DNA from: Lachnospiraceae bacterium
GTDB lineage: Bacteria > Bacillota > Clostridia > Lachnospirales > Lachnospiraceae
Assembly (NCBI GenBank): GCA_014804655.1
Contig: JAAUZK010000018.1
Span: 1 to 64,000 of the forward strand
Direction: 5' to 3'
Length of the DNA stretch: 64,000 nt
Part shown: in pieces, positions 63,694 to 64,000 of the stretch
How the letters are laid out: each line of letters begins with the position of its first letter
How positions within the stretch are numbered: the first letter of the stretch is position 1
Translations under genes and position numbers: made by a program
The notes under the pieces: generated by a model
What the model saw: the letters and a program-made list of their open reading frames with translations, nothing else
Told to the model about the DNA's origin: nothing
Databases searched by the model: none

Positions 63694-63722
63694 AGTATAG
63701 AATACGACTGAATGGTTGTCAA
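63694..63722 (-). promoter_or_regulatory. Consensus promoter of the ImmA gene
   Basis: On the minus strand TTGACA (63717-63722), a 17-base spacer and TATACT (63694-63699). An AATATA-TAG-TATATT palindrome at 63720-63734 overlaps the -35 side and could be an operator. Confidence 0.75.
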
Positions 63723-63860
63723 TATATAGTATATTCATAATGAAAGAGACACAATATACAGAGCGATAGATCAAAAGAGGGGCTTGTTTTAACTTCAAAA
63801 AGCCAAATACCAATTTAACCTAAATCAACCTGCAAACAGTATAAACTGCCAAAACACAGT

Positions 63861-63889
63861 TTGACATCCCAACCTCAACAGTGTATACT
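63861..63889 (+). promoter_or_regulatory. Consensus promoter pointing out of the window
   Basis: TTGACA at 63861-63866, a 17-base spacer and TATACT at 63884-63889. An inverted repeat AAACTG...CAGTTT (63843-63862) lies against the -35. Frames open after ATG 63935 run to the window end, but a start cannot be fixed. Confidence 0.65.
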
Positions 63890-64000
63890 CAATTCATAAC
63901 AATCAAATCTATGTGAAAATCTATCCATATCAATATGGGATCATTGGCATATCGCCGGTATTTTCACGAGGTAGAGTACTTACAGATCAAGGACATACGG

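Noticed and set aside
1-64000. CRISPR arrays, rRNA and tRNA genes
   Set aside because: No regularly spaced direct repeats, no rRNA-like conserved stretches and no tRNA cloverleaf with a GTTCRANNC-type arm were noticed by reading; a tRNAscan run would be decisive.

Overview
The window looks like a chromosomal segment from a Firmicute of the Lachnospiraceae/Clostridia type. The reasons are strong Gram-positive ribosome binding sites (GGAGG types), consensus sigma-A promoters with 17-bp spacers, and family choice: GlnRS, DUF2225, MocR, DUF6062, DUF6020/DUF6056/DUF6311-like membrane proteins, and secreted Big_2 proteins without outer-membrane features. This is inference from protein recognition; no rRNA or tRNA gene was seen. 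Layout. (1) 1-5460 is housekeeping-like: a truncated gene end, glnS, a DUF2225 zinc-ribbon protein, a MocR regulator and a TetR regulator, with intergenic spaces packed with small hairpins. (2) 5722-8931 holds an acidic membrane-anchored protein, a two-gene ATPase plus possible nuclease module resembling a defence pair, and a DUF6062 gene. (3) 9194-14699 is a HAD phosphatase followed by three genes for envelope glycan transfer (GT-C-like membrane protein and two GT2 enzymes). (4) 14859-21367 is a tail-to-tail pair of Big_2 surface proteins, one intact and one a pseudogene. They share a 115-bp inverted repeat over the signal-peptide region, and the broken copy is fused to the end of a tyrosine recombinase gene that is itself broken at a catalytic residue. 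(5) 21628-27716 holds a small protein, a GT4 enzyme, and an unusual set: a protein with a C-terminal DisA/DAC-like nucleotide domain, a previously unlisted 54-residue basic protein with its own promoter and terminator, and a 904-residue protein with a HELAH zinc-protease motif. (6) 28001-59347 is a long, AT-richer surface polysaccharide locus, almost all on the plus strand. It has GT2/GT4 enzymes, UDP-GlcNAc 2-epimerase, a Wzm/Wzt-type ABC exporter, a 1355-residue methyltransferase/coiled-coil/GT4/WbsX fusion, several large multi-pass membrane proteins, a FAD oxidoreductase-epimerase-isomerase set, a pyruvyl transferase with its FrhB-like partner, a GtrA/GtrB pair with a decayed DUF6020 membrane gene, and a PLP decarboxylase. 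(7) 59509-63670 holds three anchored or secreted proteins of unknown role (one with Big_2 domains), gene debris, and a minus-strand ImmA/IrrE metallopeptidase. How it fits together: most of the window builds, modifies and exports a cell-surface glycan. Sugars are made by the epimerase/isomerase genes, loaded by GT2/GT4 enzymes, moved by Wzm/Wzt or by GtrA/GT-C lipid-linked routes, and capped (pyruvate, WbsX, methylation). Interspersed are candidate conflict or signalling modules (6258-8115 and 23275-27716) whose functions are predicted only from motifs. All family names come from recognition of motifs by eye; no database search was run.
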